Below, one piece after another: positions 42,957-43,088 of a stretch of DNA of 43,088 nucleotides. The DNA comes from Caulobacter sp. (GTDB lineage Bacteria > Pseudomonadota > Alphaproteobacteria > Caulobacterales > Caulobacteraceae), in the NCBI GenBank assembly GCA_021741355.1, contig JAIOXZ010000030.1:1-43088 (forward strand). Reading direction: 5' to 3'. The first letter of the stretch is position 1; every line of letters begins with the position of its first letter. The notes beneath the pieces were generated by a model. It ran no database searches, was not told the DNA's origin, and saw only the letters and a program-made list of their open reading frames with translations. The position numbers were made by a program, and so were the translations under genes.

Positions 42957-43088
42957 GGTCCGTACTCAATTGGGCTAGCGGGATTTGTGAGTTGCTGATT
43001 CAAGGCTTCTGGAAGGGAGCGTTGATATGGCCAAGCAGATTTACTGGCTCAGCGACGAGGAGTGGGCCCGGCTGGAACCGCTGCTGCC
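42957..43088 (+). mobile_element. Left end of an IS5-family insertion sequence (truncated by the window)
   Basis: Immediately after the enoyl-reductase stop comes GGTCCGTACTCAATTG, then a short leader and a transposase start. The preceding CTAG (42953-42956) fits the targets used by IS5-family elements (YTAR or TA), so the junction is likely at or within this tetranucleotide. The right end is outside the window, so target duplication cannot be checked. Confidence 0.7.
43027..43088 (+). CDS. IS5-family transposase, N-terminal fragment
   Basis: The window ends 20 codons into a gene reading MAKQIYWLSDEEWARLEP and then LLP. The LSDEEWARLEPLLP pattern is the typical N-terminus of IS5-family transposases (DUF4096-like segment). 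An AGGGAG Shine-Dalgarno sequence lies about 8 bases upstream of the ATG. The DDE catalytic domain lies beyond the window. Confidence 0.8.
   Translation, partial: MAKQIYWLSDEEWARLEPLL

Overview
The window looks like a chromosomal segment of a high-GC alphaproteobacterium, most likely of the order Caulobacterales (Phenylobacterium- or Caulobacter-like). I infer this from the very high GC with G/C-ending codons, the SusC-less TonB-dependent receptor, the density of lipid/xenobiotic catabolic genes, and the many palindromic intergenic repeats. No 16S gene, tRNA or other decisive marker is present, so the assignment is an inference. No CRISPR array, prophage or replication origin was seen. One IS5-family element begins at the extreme right edge.

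Layout. 1-4 kb: a minus-strand gene string, beginning with a 26-codon membrane peptide ORF and followed by a pteridine-reductase-like SDR, folB, a two-helix membrane protein, a DUF4870-like membrane protein and a membrane-anchored helical-repeat protein. It is preceded on the left by a palindromic repeat. 3.7-13.1 kb: plus-strand housekeeping and catabolic genes (Nudix hydrolase, SMP-30/lactonase, aldehyde dehydrogenase, acyl-CoA synthetase, epoxide hydrolase, feruloyl-CoA-synthase-like ligase, HSL-type esterase). They are interrupted by a minus-strand ParE toxin/antitoxin pair and punctuated by three copies of one ~115-bp palindromic repeat. 13.3-17.2 kb: minus-strand TonB receptor and nhaA. 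17.4-20.8 kb: ECF sigma factor with an overlapping membrane partner, a CaCA antiporter and selO. 21-29.9 kb: amidase, a Baeyer-Villiger-type monooxygenase, a zinc ribbon protein, a lipoprotein sulfatase, a DCC protein, then a minus-strand operon of hotdog thioesterase, acyl-CoA ligase and amidohydrolase, divergent from a LysR regulator. 30-43 kb: D-aminoacylase-like amidohydrolase, MDR oxidoreductase, type-B carboxylesterase lipoprotein, cytochrome P450, SDR, YghU-type GST, two adjacent acyl-CoA dehydrogenases, a GIY-YIG remnant trapped between 69-bp inverted repeats, a trans-acting enoyl-reductase-like protein and the start of an IS5-family transposase.

How the genes fit together. The bulk of 4-42 kb reads as a peripheral catabolic region. 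Outer-membrane uptake (TonB receptor), secreted or lipid-anchored hydrolases (sulfatase, carboxylesterase), ring or ketone oxygenation (P450, BVMO, epoxide hydrolase), oxidation of alcohols and aldehydes (MDR, SDR, ALDH), CoA activation (three ligases), CoA release (thioesterase) and alpha,beta-dehydrogenation (two acyl-CoA dehydrogenases) are all represented. Enoyl-CoA hydratase and thiolase are not in the window. The substrate cannot be read from sequence; alicyclic, terpenoid, steroid-like or aromatic carboxylates would all fit.

Most noteworthy signals: (i) the acyl-CoA dehydrogenase pair in which only one member has the catalytic glutamate, suggesting an alpha2beta2 heterotetramer; (ii) a GIY-YIG nuclease remnant between near-perfect inverted repeats; (iii) several intergenic repeat families that share a GTCAT-hairpin-ACCCA layout; (iv) an unannotated 26-aa membrane peptide with a good ribosome binding site; (v) a probable CTG start overlapping the folB stop as CTGA; (vi) an ECF sigma factor translationally coupled to a DUF6768-like membrane protein.
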